Assembly (NCBI RefSeq): GCF_002087335.1
Contig: NZ_MWVJ01000025.1
Span: forward strand, 34,257-98,256
From: Pseudophaeobacter leonis
GTDB lineage: Bacteria; Pseudomonadota; Alphaproteobacteria; Rhodobacterales; Rhodobacteraceae
Reading direction: 5' to 3'
Length of the DNA: 64,000 nt
Shown here: in pieces, positions 1 through 8,870 of the stretch
Position numbering within the stretch: position 1 is the first letter of the stretch
How the letters are laid out: each line of letters starts with the position of its first letter
Translations under genes and position numbers: made by a program
Notes under the pieces: generated by a model
Databases searched by the model: none
What the model was told of the DNA's origin: nothing
The model's input: only the letters and a program-made list of their open reading frames with translations

Positions 1-1
1 T

Positions 2-874
2 CACGACATCCCGGCGCAAAACATTATGGTGGGCGAAGGCATCGACGGCTTGCTGGGTTATCTGGTTCGTTTGCTGATCGGGCCGGGCGATGCGGTTGTC
101 ACCTCTGCAGGTGCCTATCCGACCTTCAACTATCATGTGGCGGGCTTTGGCGGCACTCTGCATATGGTGCCCTACAAAGGCGACCATGAAGACCCACAGG
201 CCCTGTTTGCCAAGGCCGCCGAAGTCGGCGCGAAACTGGTGTATCTGTCGAACCCAGACAACCCCATGGGCAGCTGGCACTCAGGCGAAAGCCTGGTTGC
301 TGCACTGGATGATCTGCCTGAGGGCACGCTCTTGTTGCTGGACGAAGCCTATGTGGAGTGCGCCCCGGCCGGCACCGCAGCCCCCGTCGACATCAATGAT
401 CCCCGCGTTATCCGCATGCGCACCTTCTCAAAGGCCTATGGCATGGCGGGGGCACGGGTGGGCTATGCCCTGGGACAGGCCGACCTGATCCGCGCCTTCA
501 ACAAGGTGCGCAATCATTTTGGCATGAACCGCGCCGCCCAGGCCGGCGCCTTGGCGGCCCTTTTGGATCAGGACTGGTTGGGACATGTGCTGGGCGAAAT
601 CGCTACCGCCCGCGACAGTATCAGCGAGATCGCCGCGCAAAACGGCCTGACGGCGCTGCCTTCAGCGACCAACTTTGTCACCATCGACTGCGGGCGCGAC
701 AGCGCGTTTGCCAAATCGGTGCTTGAGGCCCTGCTGGCGCAGGATATTTTTGTGCGCATGCCCTTTGCCGCGCCGCAAAACCGCTGCATCCGCGTCAGCT
801 GTGGCCCAAAAGAAGATCTCGCCCTGTTTGCCGCCGCCCTGCCAATTGCCCTGAAAGCAGCCCGGAGTGCGTAA
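2..874 (+). CDS. PLP-dependent aminotransferase, histidinol-phosphate aminotransferase-like (5' end outside window)
   Basis: The reading frame is open to the left edge, so the N-terminus is missing; about 290 residues remain. It is a fold-type I aminotransferase. The visible motifs are SNPDNPMG (substrate/PLP region), LLLLDEAYVE with the Asp that pairs with the PLP pyridine nitrogen, and FSKAYGMAGARVGYA, whose Lys forms the internal aldimine. A C-terminal Arg in NRCIRVSCG would bind the substrate carboxylate. These features match the HisC branch, but paralogues with other amino-acid substrates are common in Rhodobacteraceae and a true hisC role cannot be assigned without its neighbours. Confidence 0.85.
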   Translation, partial: HDIPAQNIMVGEGIDGLLGYLVRLLIGPGDAVVTSAGAYPTFNYHVAGFGGTLHMVPYKGDHEDPQALFAKAAEVGAKLVYLSNPDNPMGSWHSGESLVAALDDLPEGTLLLLDEAYVECAPAGTAAPVDINDPRVIRMRTFSKAYGMAGARVGYALGQADLIRAFNKVRNHFGMNRAAQAGALAALLDQDWLGHVLGEIATARDSISEIAAQNGLTALPSATNFVTIDCGRDSAFAKSVLEALLAQDIFVRMPFAAPQNRCIRVSCGPKEDLALFAAALPIALKAARSA

Positions 875-999
875 CAGACAGCCACAGCGCCCTGAGCTGT
901 GCCAGAAACGATAGCCGCCACACAGTTGGCGGCACTTTTACCAGGCTTTCATCCCTTCTGCGCTAGCCTCTCCAGAGCATACACGCAGGAGGGCGCGCC

Positions 1000-1224
1000 A
1001 TGGACTATGATCGGGACACTTCACACAGGCAGCGGCCTGAGCCGCAAGAAGAGGCCACACTGGCGCTTTTTGCGACGGTGCTCTCCTTTGTCGGCCTCAA
1101 TCTGATGTGGGTTTTCTTTGCCGGCTGGCTGCTGTTTGGCATGGTGCCGGCGCTGCTCTTTGCGCTGTTTCTCAACCATATGATCACCCGAATTGAGCTG
1201 AGCATGCAGCCCACAGAGACCTGA
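1000..1224 (+). CDS. Small hypothetical membrane protein
   Basis: A 74-residue protein with a polar, charged N-terminus (about 20 residues) followed by two closely spaced hydrophobic stretches (ALFATVLSFVGLNLMWVFFAG and LLFGMVPALLFALFL) that should form a helical hairpin in the inner membrane. An excellent ribosome binding site, AGGAGG, lies a few bases before the ATG, which supports translation. No family is recognised. It stands alone between two aminotransferase genes and is convergent with the next one. Confidence 0.6.
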   Translation: MDYDRDTSHRQRPEPQEEATLALFATVLSFVGLNLMWVFFAGWLLFGMVPALLFALFLNHMITRIELSMQPTET

Positions 1225-1395
1225 CACGGCACGCGACAGAGGCACATAGCCGACCCAAAATTTCAGGTCAAACCAGCGCACCGACCAAGGCCCAGCGGCA
1301 TCTCTGTAACACACTTGTCCAGTATTCAGGCCAGATGTGTAAAAAGCCCCAGATGTGCTAAAAGGCTATGCCAGCCGGCCCGGTTTGGCCAGAAC

Positions 1396-2655
1396 TCAGT
1401 CCGGCTTGGCCAGTACACTGGCAGCCGCAGTGAGCGCCCCTGCGCCATGCGGGATATCCAGTGCCAAAAGCCCTGCATTGATACCGCCCAAAAGCCCCAT
1501 GATCATATGGCCATTCACATGACCCATATGGCCAAGGCGGAAATGGCCATGCCACGCGGGACTGTCAGACGGCGCCAGTCCCAACCCGATGCCCAGAGTG
1601 AGGCCAAGGTTTTGCTCCAGCCAATGCCGCAGATCGCTGGCCCGCGGTGCGGGCAGATGTAGCGCAGTCACCGCATGCGAGCGCAGGCTAGGATCAGACA
1701 CATTGAGGCGCAGGCCTTGCGCCGGATCCGCAATGTTTCCCCAGGCCTCACAGGCGGCCCATACCGCTGCGGCCAGTCGCGCATGGCGGGCCCAGACGGC
1801 CTCTACGCCTTCGCGGTGGATAAGATCAAGCGCGGCGCGCAGCCCATAGAGATGGTGCGTCGGAGCCGTGCCGCCAAAATATTGATAGAACTCCTGTGGC
1901 GTGGCGCGCGGCGTCCAGTCCCAATAGCGGCTGACCCGTGGCAGTTTCGCCCGCGCCGCCGCCGCCTTATCATTAAAAAACACAAAGCTGACACCGGCAG
2001 GCGTCATCAGCCCCTTTTGGCAGGCCGAGACCATGACATCGACGCCCCAGGCATCCATTTCAAAGCGGTCACAGCCAAGCGACGCGATGCAATCCGTCAT
2101 CAACAAGGCCGGGTGCTGCGCCGTATCCATCACCGCGCGCAGAGCCGCGACATCGTTGCGGATAGAGCTGGAGGTATCCACATGCACCCCCAGCACCGCT
2201 TTGATTTCATGCGAGGGATCAGCAGCCAGACGTGTCGCCACCTTGTCCAGATCCCAGGCAGCGGCCGTGCCAAAATCGAGGATTTCGGTCTCAATCCCCA
2301 GGGCATTTGCCATTTCGGCCCAGCCGATGGCAAACCGTCCGGAGGCAGGCACCAGCACCTTATCCCCCGGCTGGAGGGTGTTCATCAGCGCCGCTTCCCA
2401 GGCGCCATGGCCGTTGGAGATATAGATCGCCACAAAATGCTGGGTTCCCGCCAGCGCCTTCAGATCCGGGATCAGGCTGTCGGTGAGACTCAGCAGCTCA
2501 CCTGCATAGATATTTGGTGAGGGGCGATGCATGGCTTGCAGAACCGGATCGGGGATTACTGATGGGCCGGGAATTGCAAGATAGGGCCGCCCGCCTGATG
2601 GGTTGGCAGAAAGGGTGCCCGCTTGATTTCCAGAGGGGGTGGATGTCGCGTTCAT
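1396..2655 (-). CDS. Class V PLP aminotransferase (alanine/serine-glyoxylate aminotransferase family)
   Basis: About 419 residues. The N-terminal LAIPGPSVIPDPVLQAM segment is the hallmark of the serine/alanine-glyoxylate aminotransferase branch, followed by the cofactor-binding region YISNGHGAWEAAL and ACQKGLMTPAG, where the Lys would bind PLP. The frame extends to a TTG at 2688, but the ATG at 2655 is preferred because the residues before it do not resemble the family. Likely cytosolic, transferring an amino group to glyoxylate or pyruvate; the donor cannot be read from sequence. The reverse strand also contains a long open frame, which is a high-GC shadow. Confidence 0.85.
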   Translation of the reverse strand: MNATSTPSGNQAGTLSANPSGGRPYLAIPGPSVIPDPVLQAMHRPSPNIYAGELLSLTDSLIPDLKALAGTQHFVAIYISNGHGAWEAALMNTLQPGDKVLVPASGRFAIGWAEMANALGIETEILDFGTAAAWDLDKVATRLAADPSHEIKAVLGVHVDTSSSIRNDVAALRAVMDTAQHPALLMTDCIASLGCDRFEMDAWGVDVMVSACQKGLMTPAGVSFVFFNDKAAAARAKLPRVSRYWDWTPRATPQEFYQYFGGTAPTHHLYGLRAALDLIHREGVEAVWARHARLAAAVWAACEAWGNIADPAQGLRLNVSDPSLRSHAVTALHLPAPRASDLRHWLEQNLGLTLGIGLGLAPSDSPAWHGHFRLGHMGHVNGHMIMGLLGGINAGLLALDIPHGAGALTAAASVLAKPD

Positions 2656-2962
2656 CGATTGTATTCCCACAGGGGCCGGGCCGTTCAAATGCTGCCTGCG
2701 ACCAAATTGTCAATACCGCAACTCTAGCCCTCGCCTTGCTGAGGTCAATTCCAGAATGGCGCCATTTTCCCAGCCCGTCCGCCACACCAGTTGCCGCAGC
2801 TGTCACCGCCCTGTCGCCTTACGTGTCGCCGTCCACGGCAGGGCAACAGAGAGTAGAAAGCTTGCACCCCGGCCATGAGCTGCTTAAATGGCGCAAGCAA
2901 GTCACGAGAAGGCGCCAGATGACAGTCAATTTTCGACGCTTTTCCAGCCGGAAATCCCAACT

Positions 2963-4822
2963 ATGAGCAATGAACACACGTCCTCGCGCGAGCTATTGGG
3001 CTGGCTCTGGCGCGGCTATCTGCGCCATTACATGGGGCTTTTGGCGATCGCTGTGTTCTTTATGCTGATCGAGGGCGCCACCATGGGCGCGCTTGGCTAC
3101 ATGATGCAGCCAATGTTCGATCTGGTTTTTGTGGCCGGCAATACCAATGCTTTGTTCTGGGTCAGTCTGGCCTTTCTGGCGATCTTTACCATGCGCGGTG
3201 TCTCCAGCGTTACCCAGAAGGTGCTGCTGAGCAAAGTCTCGCAGAGCTCGGCTGCGCGTTTGCGCAAGGATATGCTGGCCCGCCTGATCCGTCAGGATCC
3301 TGCCTTTCACCAGACCCATGCGCCGGGGCTACTGCTGCAGCGGGTACAAAGCGACGTTGGCGCGATCAACGCGGTCTGGCAGGCCATGATCACCGGCGCC
3401 GGGCGCGATACCGTGGCCCTGATTGCTGTGTTGAGCGTGGCCATCAGCATTGACTGGCGCTGGACCGCCATTTTGCTGATCGGGGTGCCGGGGCTTTTGC
3501 TGCCGATCTCCTTGCTGCAAAAATACGTCCGTCGCCAGGCCTCTGAGGCGCGCGACCTCGGCGCTACCCTGGCCACCCGGCTGGACGAGATCTTCCACGG
3601 CATTGTGCCGATCAAACTGAACAAGCTTGAGAATTACCAACTTGGCCGGTTCTCGAAACATACCGACCGCTTTGTGAAGGCCGAGGTAAAATCCGCCTTT
3701 GGCACTTCGGCGATTTCCGGCATGACGGATATTATGGCGGGCGTCGGCTTTATGGCGGTGCTGCTCTATGGTGGATCTGAAATCATCGAGGGCGAAAAGA
3801 CCGTTGGTCAGTTCATGAGCTTTTTCACCTCAATCGGCCTGTCTTTTGAGCCGATGCGCCGTCTCGCCAATATCTCGGGCATCTGGCAGGCGGCCGCCGC
3901 CGCGCTGGAACGCATCAAGGCGCTGATGGATGCACCCATCCTGCTGACAGCGCCCAAAAACCCCGCAGCCGCCCCCAAAGGCCTGCCCTCAATCAGCCTG
4001 AAGGACGTCAACCTGAACTATGGCGAGGCAAAGATCCTGCGTGGTCTGACCCTTGAGGCCGAAGCTGGCAAAACAACCGCACTGGTTGGGGCTTCAGGCG
4101 CGGGTAAGTCCACCATCTTTAACCTGCTCACCCGCATGGTTGACCCACAAACCGGCAGCGTTCAGGTTGGCGACATCAATGTTGCGGATCTGGCGACCGA
4201 TGATCTGCGCGGATTGTTCTCTGTGGTGACCCAGGAAGGGCTGCTGTTTGATGAGACCCTGCGGGAAAACATTGTTCTGGGCCGCACGGATGTCAGCGAC
4301 GAAGCACTGCAAAAAGCGCTGGAGGCCTCGCATGTGGCGGACTTCCTCGAAAAGCTGCCCGATGGGCTCGACACTCTGGTGGGGCCACGTGGCTCGGCAC
4401 TGTCGGGTGGCCAGCGTCAACGGGTCGTGATCGCCCGCGCCTTGCTGCGCAACACGCCTGTGTTGCTGCTGGATGAGGCCACATCCGCGCTGGACGCACA
4501 GTCGGAAAAGGTGGTGCAGCAGGCGCTGGATCGTCTTGCTGGCGGACGCACAACCCTGGTGATCGCCCATCGTCTTTCGACCGTGCGCAACGCCGACAAG
4601 ATCATCGTGATGGAACGCGGTCAGGTTGCCGATCAGGGCAGCCATGAAGAGCTACTGGAGCGCGGCGGCATCTATGCGGATCTCTACCGTTTGCAGTTTC
4701 AGGACGGCAAGACTCTGTTGGACCGGCACGGTATGGCCGCACAGCTTCCCGAGGCCGCAAGTCAGACTGCAGAGGCGCAGTCTGGCTGGTTCAGCCGGGT
4801 TGTGGGGCGCCTTTTGGGGTAA
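2963..4822 (+). CDS. ABC exporter, fused permease and ATPase (MsbA-like)
   Basis: A 619-residue half transporter. The N-terminal half has about six transmembrane segments (residues ~15-310), the C-terminal half a nucleotide-binding domain with Walker A (GASGAGKST), a Q-loop (VVTQEGLLF), the signature LSGGQRQR, Walker B (VLLLDEAT) and the H-loop (VIAHRLST). The protein would work as a homodimer in the inner membrane. The fold matches lipid A flippase MsbA and related lipid or drug exporters; substrate is inferred only from this similarity. The frame begins at 2888, but the ATG at 2963 (MSNEHTSSRE) is the start that matches family length. Confidence 0.85.
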   Translation: MSNEHTSSRELLGWLWRGYLRHYMGLLAIAVFFMLIEGATMGALGYMMQPMFDLVFVAGNTNALFWVSLAFLAIFTMRGVSSVTQKVLLSKVSQSSAARLRKDMLARLIRQDPAFHQTHAPGLLLQRVQSDVGAINAVWQAMITGAGRDTVALIAVLSVAISIDWRWTAILLIGVPGLLLPISLLQKYVRRQASEARDLGATLATRLDEIFHGIVPIKLNKLENYQLGRFSKHTDRFVKAEVKSAFGTSAISGMTDIMAGVGFMAVLLYGGSEIIEGEKTVGQFMSFFTSIGLSFEPMRRLANISGIWQAAAAALERIKALMDAPILLTAPKNPAAAPKGLPSISLKDVNLNYGEAKILRGLTLEAEAGKTTALVGASGAGKSTIFNLLTRMVDPQTGSVQVGDINVADLATDDLRGLFSVVTQEGLLFDETLRENIVLGRTDVSDEALQKALEASHVADFLEKLPDGLDTLVGPRGSALSGGQRQRVVIARALLRNTPVLLLDEATSALDAQSEKVVQQALDRLAGGRTTLVIAHRLSTVRNADKIIVMERGQVADQGSHEELLERGGIYADLYRLQFQDGKTLLDRHGMAAQLPEAASQTAEAQSGWFSRVVGRLLG

Positions 4823-4858
4823 GCAAGCGGTACTCGACGTCTCGGCTCAGCACTGGTA

Positions 4859-4890
4859 CGCCATAAAACGAGACCGCCATAAAACGACAC
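4859..4890. repeat. Tandem repeat, 16 bp x 2
   Basis: Two copies of cgccataaaacgagac/cgccataaaacgacac in the 77-bp spacer between convergent genes. It belongs to the window-wide set of short tandem arrays. Confidence 0.8.
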
Positions 4891-4899
4891 TGCTACTGC

Positions 4900-5580
4900 C
4901 TACTTGTGGTAGCGCTGCGCCAGCTTTTTAGGATCTGCTCCAAACAAATAGCGCAACAGAGTCAGCAGGTTACCTGCGCCGCGCCGCAGCCATCCTTGCT
5001 GCTGATAGCGCTGCGCGCTGGTGCAGGCCTGCACCGGCAATGCTGTTAGCCCCTTGAGGCGGCGCACCAAAGCCACGTCTTCCATCAGCGGCTGATCCGG
5101 ATATTCACCCGCCGCAAAATAGGCCTCCCGCCGGATCAGCAAGGCCTGATCCCCGTAGGGAAGCCGAAACAGCCGCGCCCGCAGATTGGCCCAGCCAGCC
5201 ACGACAAAGGGCCAGGTGCCCTTGGCGCGAAAGCGCAGCTGGAAATAGCCGGCCTGCCCCTGCCCGTCACGCAGATGTGCGGCCACCACAGGGGCCCAGC
5301 CCGGCGAAAGTTGCGTGTCCGCATGCAGCACAAGGAGCCAGTCACCCCGGGCCTGCCTGCAGCTGCGCCTGAGTTGGCCGCCACGGGACGCAGGTCCCGA
5401 AACCACCTGCGCCCCCGCCTCTTCCGCCAGGGCCAGTGTCGCATCCGTTGAGCCGCCATCACTGATCACCACTTCGCGAATCAAACCCTCGGCCAGCCCC
5501 TCCATCAGAGAGCCCAGACTGCCGGGCAGCTCTGCGGCTGCATTCAGGGTGGGGATCACAACACTAATCGGTGCGGGCAT
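4900..5580 (-). CDS. Family 2 glycosyltransferase, TIGR04283 type
   Basis: A 226-residue GT-A glycosyltransferase. It starts with ISVVIPTLNAA, carries the metal/nucleotide-sugar motif DGGSTDAT and the DxD-like LHADTQL, and ends with a basic, aromatic segment. The compact length and the sequence around SRGGQLRRSC match the TIGR04283 group, which has been linked to arsenosugar lipid synthesis when found next to arsenic methyltransferase genes. No arsM-like gene is nearby here, so the acceptor is unknown. The gene is convergent with the ABC exporter and divergent from ygfZ. Confidence 0.8.
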   Translation of the reverse strand: MPAPISVVIPTLNAAAELPGSLGSLMEGLAEGLIREVVISDGGSTDATLALAEEAGAQVVSGPASRGGQLRRSCRQARGDWLLVLHADTQLSPGWAPVVAAHLRDGQGQAGYFQLRFRAKGTWPFVVAGWANLRARLFRLPYGDQALLIRREAYFAAGEYPDQPLMEDVALVRRLKGLTALPVQACTSAQRYQQQGWLRRGAGNLLTLLRYLFGADPKKLAQRYHK

Positions 5581-5610
5581 GGTGATTTCCTGTTCAACTT
5601 GGGCTGCAAT

Positions 5611-5636
5611 CCTATATCACTGGCCTATATCACTGA
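5611..5636. repeat. Tandem repeat, 13 bp x 2
   Basis: Two adjacent copies of cctatatcactgg/cctatatcactga between the divergent glycosyltransferase and ygfZ starts, where promoters are expected. Confidence 0.75.
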
Positions 5637-5722
5637 AACGGGACATAGCCACGCCCCTGTTTGGCCTGTTTCAATCACATCTCACCGCGCCTGTCAGGCC
5701 GGATCAATCTGGAGACCACGCC

Positions 5723-6460
5723 ATGCGCGCGCGCAAGATCCTTCGCCTTTCCGGGGCAGATACCCGCGATTTTCTGCAGGGTTTGATCACCAATGATATC
5801 AACAAGATCGACCAGGGGCTGGTCTACGCTGCCCTGCTGACGCCACAGGGGAAATACCTGTCGGATTTTTTCCTGTCTGCTGCGGCTGAGGACGTGCTGC
5901 TGGACGTCGATGCCGAGCAGGCCGAGGCGCTGATGAAGCGGCTCACCATGTACCGCTTGCGCGCCAAAGTAGAGATCACGGCCACTGATCTGCAGGTAAA
6001 ACGCGGCACTGGCCCCGCGCCAGAGGGGGCTATGAGCGACCCGCGCCATGCGGCTCTGGGCTGGCGTCTCATTGGAGCGGAGGGCGGCGATGATGGCAGC
6101 GACTGGAACGCCCTCTATGTGGCACATTGTGTGCCCCAAAGCGGCATCGAGCTGGGGCCGGACAGCTATATCCTCGAGGCCGGATTTGAGGCGCTGAACG
6201 GCGTTGATTTTCGCAAAGGCTGCTACGTGGGTCAGGAAGTCACCGCCCGCATGAAACACAAGACAGAGCTACGCAAGGGCCTGCGCCAGGTCGAGATCAC
6301 GGGCACGGCTCCGGTCGGCTGCGACATCACCGCAAACGACAAACTGGTTGGCACGGTTTTCACCCAGGCCAATGGCAAGGCGATTGCCTATCTGCGGCTG
6401 GATCGCGCCAAAGGAGCGATGCAGGCAGGTGATGCCGAGATCCAACTGCTGCAGTCCTGA
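5723..6460 (+). CDS. ygfZ: Folate-binding YgfZ/GcvT-like protein
   Basis: A 245-residue YgfZ-family protein, used in iron-sulfur cluster assembly or repair with tetrahydrofolate. The family signature K-G-C-Y-x-G-Q-E is present as FRKGCYVGQE, with the conserved Cys. The N-terminal LRLSGADTRDFLQGLITNDI is the typical GcvT-like start. The open frame reaches back to 5315, but the ATG at 5723, preceded by TGGAGA, gives the normal N-terminus; the upstream extension is antisense to the glycosyltransferase gene. Confidence 0.9.
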   Translation: MRARKILRLSGADTRDFLQGLITNDINKIDQGLVYAALLTPQGKYLSDFFLSAAAEDVLLDVDAEQAEALMKRLTMYRLRAKVEITATDLQVKRGTGPAPEGAMSDPRHAALGWRLIGAEGGDDGSDWNALYVAHCVPQSGIELGPDSYILEAGFEALNGVDFRKGCYVGQEVTARMKHKTELRKGLRQVEITGTAPVGCDITANDKLVGTVFTQANGKAIAYLRLDRAKGAMQAGDAEIQLLQS

Positions 6461-6639
6461 CTGTGGCGGTGATACGAGAGCCGAGACAAGAGCCGCTGGC
6501 CTGCGGCTGCGGGTACTCATTTATTTGTCTTTTGTTCTTAATCTCTTAAGCATCAGGCACCTAGGTTTTGACCATGCCCCAGCGGAACGCTCGCGGATGG
6601 GGTGCACGCCACAGTCAAATTTGATCCTTCGGAGACATC

Positions 6640-7209
6640 ATGCGCCGCCGCCTTACACTTGCTCTTGCAACCCTGCCTGCCCTGACAGCCCTGCCCGCCT
6701 CTGCTCAATTTTGGGAGTATGGCGCCTGGCGGGTCTATGTGGAGACCCAGGAAACCACCGAGCACACCAGCCATACCTGTTCTGCCGTGACCGGCGGCGA
6801 TGGCCTGCCTTCGCTTAGCCTGACGGTACACGATCTGGATGCGGGACCACCCACCGACTATCCAGCGCCCACGCTGTATGAAAATGCCTCACGCGGACAA
6901 AACACCCAGATACAGAACGGCCAGGCGGTTGCCTTTGTCTTTGACCCACAGGCCGCCCTCTACGGCATCGCCAACGGCTATCTCGACACCGAAGGGTTTG
7001 CCCGGGCGGAGGTCGCACCGCGCTGGCAGGACACCGTCAACATGCTGTTGTGGATGAAGGCCGGGCAGTCCATCGACATTTGGACCGTGCAGCCCTATGC
7101 CGCCGGGACGCAGGTGTTGCAGGTCTCGCTCGCTGGTTTTACCGCAGCCTATGGCAAGATGATGGACGAATGCGGGTTCAGCATTCAGATTGCCGCGCCG
7201 ACACATTAG
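6640..7209 (+). CDS. Hypothetical exported protein
   Basis: A 189-residue protein with a clear Sec signal peptide (RRR, then a Leu/Ala-rich core, likely cleaved after PASA) and a good GGAGA ribosome site. The mature part begins QFWEYGAWRVYVE and has two cysteines (HTCS near residue 48 and DECGFS near the C-terminus) that could form a disulfide. The closing segment GFTAAYGKMMDECG recalls invasion-associated locus B-type periplasmic proteins, but the similarity is weak. Probably periplasmic, function unknown. Confidence 0.7.
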   Translation: MRRRLTLALATLPALTALPASAQFWEYGAWRVYVETQETTEHTSHTCSAVTGGDGLPSLSLTVHDLDAGPPTDYPAPTLYENASRGQNTQIQNGQAVAFVFDPQAALYGIANGYLDTEGFARAEVAPRWQDTVNMLLWMKAGQSIDIWTVQPYAAGTQVLQVSLAGFTAAYGKMMDECGFSIQIAAPTH

Positions 7210-7324
7210 GCAAAGCGCCGCTTCAAACCTGGCTTTGGCGGGCTTCACGTGTTCCCTGGGATTGTCGTCAGCGCCCAATAGCACCGTGAGAAAACCAAGG
7301 GCCGCAACGTAACGGGGCATAACA

Positions 7325-7362
7325 AAAGACCCCACTGCCGAAATAGAGGCAACGGGGTCTTT
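7325..7362 (-). terminator. Rho-independent terminator for efp
   Basis: A 9-bp perfect inverted repeat (aaagacccc / ggggtcttt) with a 20-nt loop. Read on the minus strand it is followed by TTTTGTT and sits about 35 bp past the efp stop. Confidence 0.75.
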
Positions 7363-7396
7363 GCGAAATGGTCGTTCTGGCAGACAGATCTGGTGA

Positions 7397-7960
7397 TCAG
7401 GCGCGTTCGGCGTATTCCATGGTCTCGGTGTTGACCACAATCATCTCATCCTGGCCCACAAACGGCGGCACCATAACCTTGACTCCGTTATCGAGGATCG
7501 CAGGCTTAAAGGAGTTGGCAGCTGTCTGCCCCTTTACCACAGGCTCGGTCTCAACGATCTTGCAGACCACCTTTTGCGGAATGGTCGCGTTCAGCGCTTC
7601 CTCGTCGTAGAATTCCATCACGATGGTCATGCCATCCTGCAGGAAGGGGCGGCGATCACCCAACAGGTCCGCTGGTAGCTCGATCTGCTCATAAGTCTCT
7701 GTATCCATAAAGACTAACATGCCGTCGCTCTCGTAGAGGAACTGCTGATCTTTTTGCTCTAAACGCACACGTTCGACTTTGTCGGCGCTGCGGAACCGTT
7801 CATTCAGCTTTGAGCCATTACGCAGATTACGCAGTTCAACCTGAGCGAAAGCACCGCCTTTGCCGGGTTTTACGTGATCGACCTTGACTGCGGCCCAAAG
7901 ACCGTCGTTGTGCTCCAGAACATTGCCGGGGCGGATCTCGTTACCATTGATCTTGGGCAT
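7397..7960 (-). CDS. efp: Translation elongation factor P
   Basis: A 187-residue, full-length three-domain EF-P (KOW-like domain I, then two OB folds). EF-P binds between the P and E sites of the ribosome and relieves stalling at polyproline. The domain I tip loop reads KPGKGGAF with the modifiable Lys at position 34, so an EpmA-type beta-lysylation route or an unmodified form is possible. The closing [11 protein letters not shown] is typical. The gene is divergent from a small conserved gene, with a structured spacer between them. Confidence 0.95.
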   Translation of the reverse strand: MPKINGNEIRPGNVLEHNDGLWAAVKVDHVKPGKGGAFAQVELRNLRNGSKLNERFRSADKVERVRLEQKDQQFLYESDGMLVFMDTETYEQIELPADLLGDRRPFLQDGMTIVMEFYDEEALNATIPQKVVCKIVETEPVVKGQTAANSFKPAILDNGVKVMVPPFVGQDEMIVVNTETMEYAERA

Positions 7961-8060
7961 CTGAAAAATCCATCTGGGAAGGTTGATGATATCTTAAGCG
8001 TCCCTATATCTGTCGTGGTCACGGCTGGCAAGACAACGATATCTCGTAGAAACTGCGATT

Positions 8061-8092
8061 AAGCTATGCAAAATTTGCATGAAAGCTATGCA
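8061..8092. promoter_or_regulatory. Possible operator between efp and the 8179 gene
   Basis: Two exact copies of aagctatgca start at 8061 and 8083, 22 bp (two helical turns) apart. The first overlaps a 15-bp inverted repeat, atgcaaa-a-tttgcat (8066-8080). The position is right for control of either divergent gene. No regulator is identified. Confidence 0.4.
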
Positions 8093-8178
8093 CATACGGG
8101 CTATCCGAATCGTCACAGTTCCGTCATAAGGAACGCCACGCTGCGAATTGCAATAGCAAGACAAACAAAGGAAACGGG

Positions 8179-8496
8179 ATGCGAGATTTCGTTGACAGCA
8201 CCGCTTACAATAACGAACAGGGCAACCGGGCACGCAAGCTCTTTGCCGCTGTTGTTCTGGCTGCGTTGGATGATGCCATTGCCGATGATAAGAAATATGG
8301 TAACGGACCTGAACAGATTGCCCGCTGGGCGCGCTCACGTGATGGCCGCGAAGTTCTGAGCTGTGCCGGCATTGACCCAAATGAACGGGTTGTCGGTGGG
8401 CTGATGGATTTTGTCGGTCGGGGCGTACGGACCTCTGTTGCACTGTCTCGCGAAGAAAGCGAACGGCGCAACGCAGCTCAGGCAGAAGCAGCCTGA
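8179..8496 (+). CDS. Small conserved Rhodobacteraceae protein (probably DUF6280)
   Basis: A 105-residue soluble protein starting MRDFVDSTAYNNEQGNRARKLFAAVVLAALDDAI, with a predicted helical core and a charged Glu/Arg/Ala-rich tail. From memory, near-identical proteins occur across roseobacters, usually named DUF6280; no function is established. An AAGGAAACGGG ribosome site precedes the ATG, and a strong terminator follows about 50 bp after the stop, so it is probably transcribed alone. The strong conservation, isolated transcription and palindromic upstream site make it a candidate regulatory or stress-related gene, but that is inference. Confidence 0.75.
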   Translation: MRDFVDSTAYNNEQGNRARKLFAAVVLAALDDAIADDKKYGNGPEQIARWARSRDGREVLSCAGIDPNERVVGGLMDFVGRGVRTSVALSREESERRNAAQAEAA

Positions 8497-8543
8497 AACT
8501 GTTGTGGCCCAGAAGGGCCCAAAGAGACCGCAAAGTGGTACAA

Positions 8544-8577
8544 GAAAAGCGCGTCCTGGGGGCGCGTTTTTCTTTTT
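8544..8577 (+). terminator. Rho-independent terminator
   Basis: An AAAA-g-CGCG / CGCG-TTTT type stem followed by tttttctttttc, about 50 bp past the stop of the 8179 gene. Confidence 0.6.
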
Positions 8578-8804
8578 CAGCCCTCATATTTGGCCCTAAA
8601 ATCCGGCCTTCATATATGACGCTCGAATTCGGCCTGCATAAAGGGCGCAGCCAGTCCGCCCTGCCCCGCGCCAAACACGCATGAAACCTGTCGGGACCTC
8701 CCCGGCACCAGACGGTTTTGTCTCTGCGCGCCCGAGCCGATCTCGCTAATATTGCAAAAAGCTCTTTTCCTCCGGGGCCTGATCGGCAATCAGACAGGGG
8801 CAAC

Positions 8805-8846
8805 ACTGGCGCTCTAAGACTGGCGCTTTCAGATTGGCGCTTTGAG
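8805..8846. repeat. Tandem repeat, 14 bp x 3, shared with the argD-argF spacer
   Basis: Three copies of a unit close to a-[ct]-tggcgctttcag lie in the short leader before cobQ. A nearly identical 14-bp unit is repeated at 33119-33150, so this unit is both tandem and dispersed. Confidence 0.8.
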
Positions 8847-8870
8847 AACAGGCACGATGGGAGATGGTCG

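Noticed and set aside
8700..8870. Cobalamin riboswitch upstream of cobQ
   Set aside because: No B12-box-like conserved sequence or large leader is visible; the region holds a tandem repeat instead.
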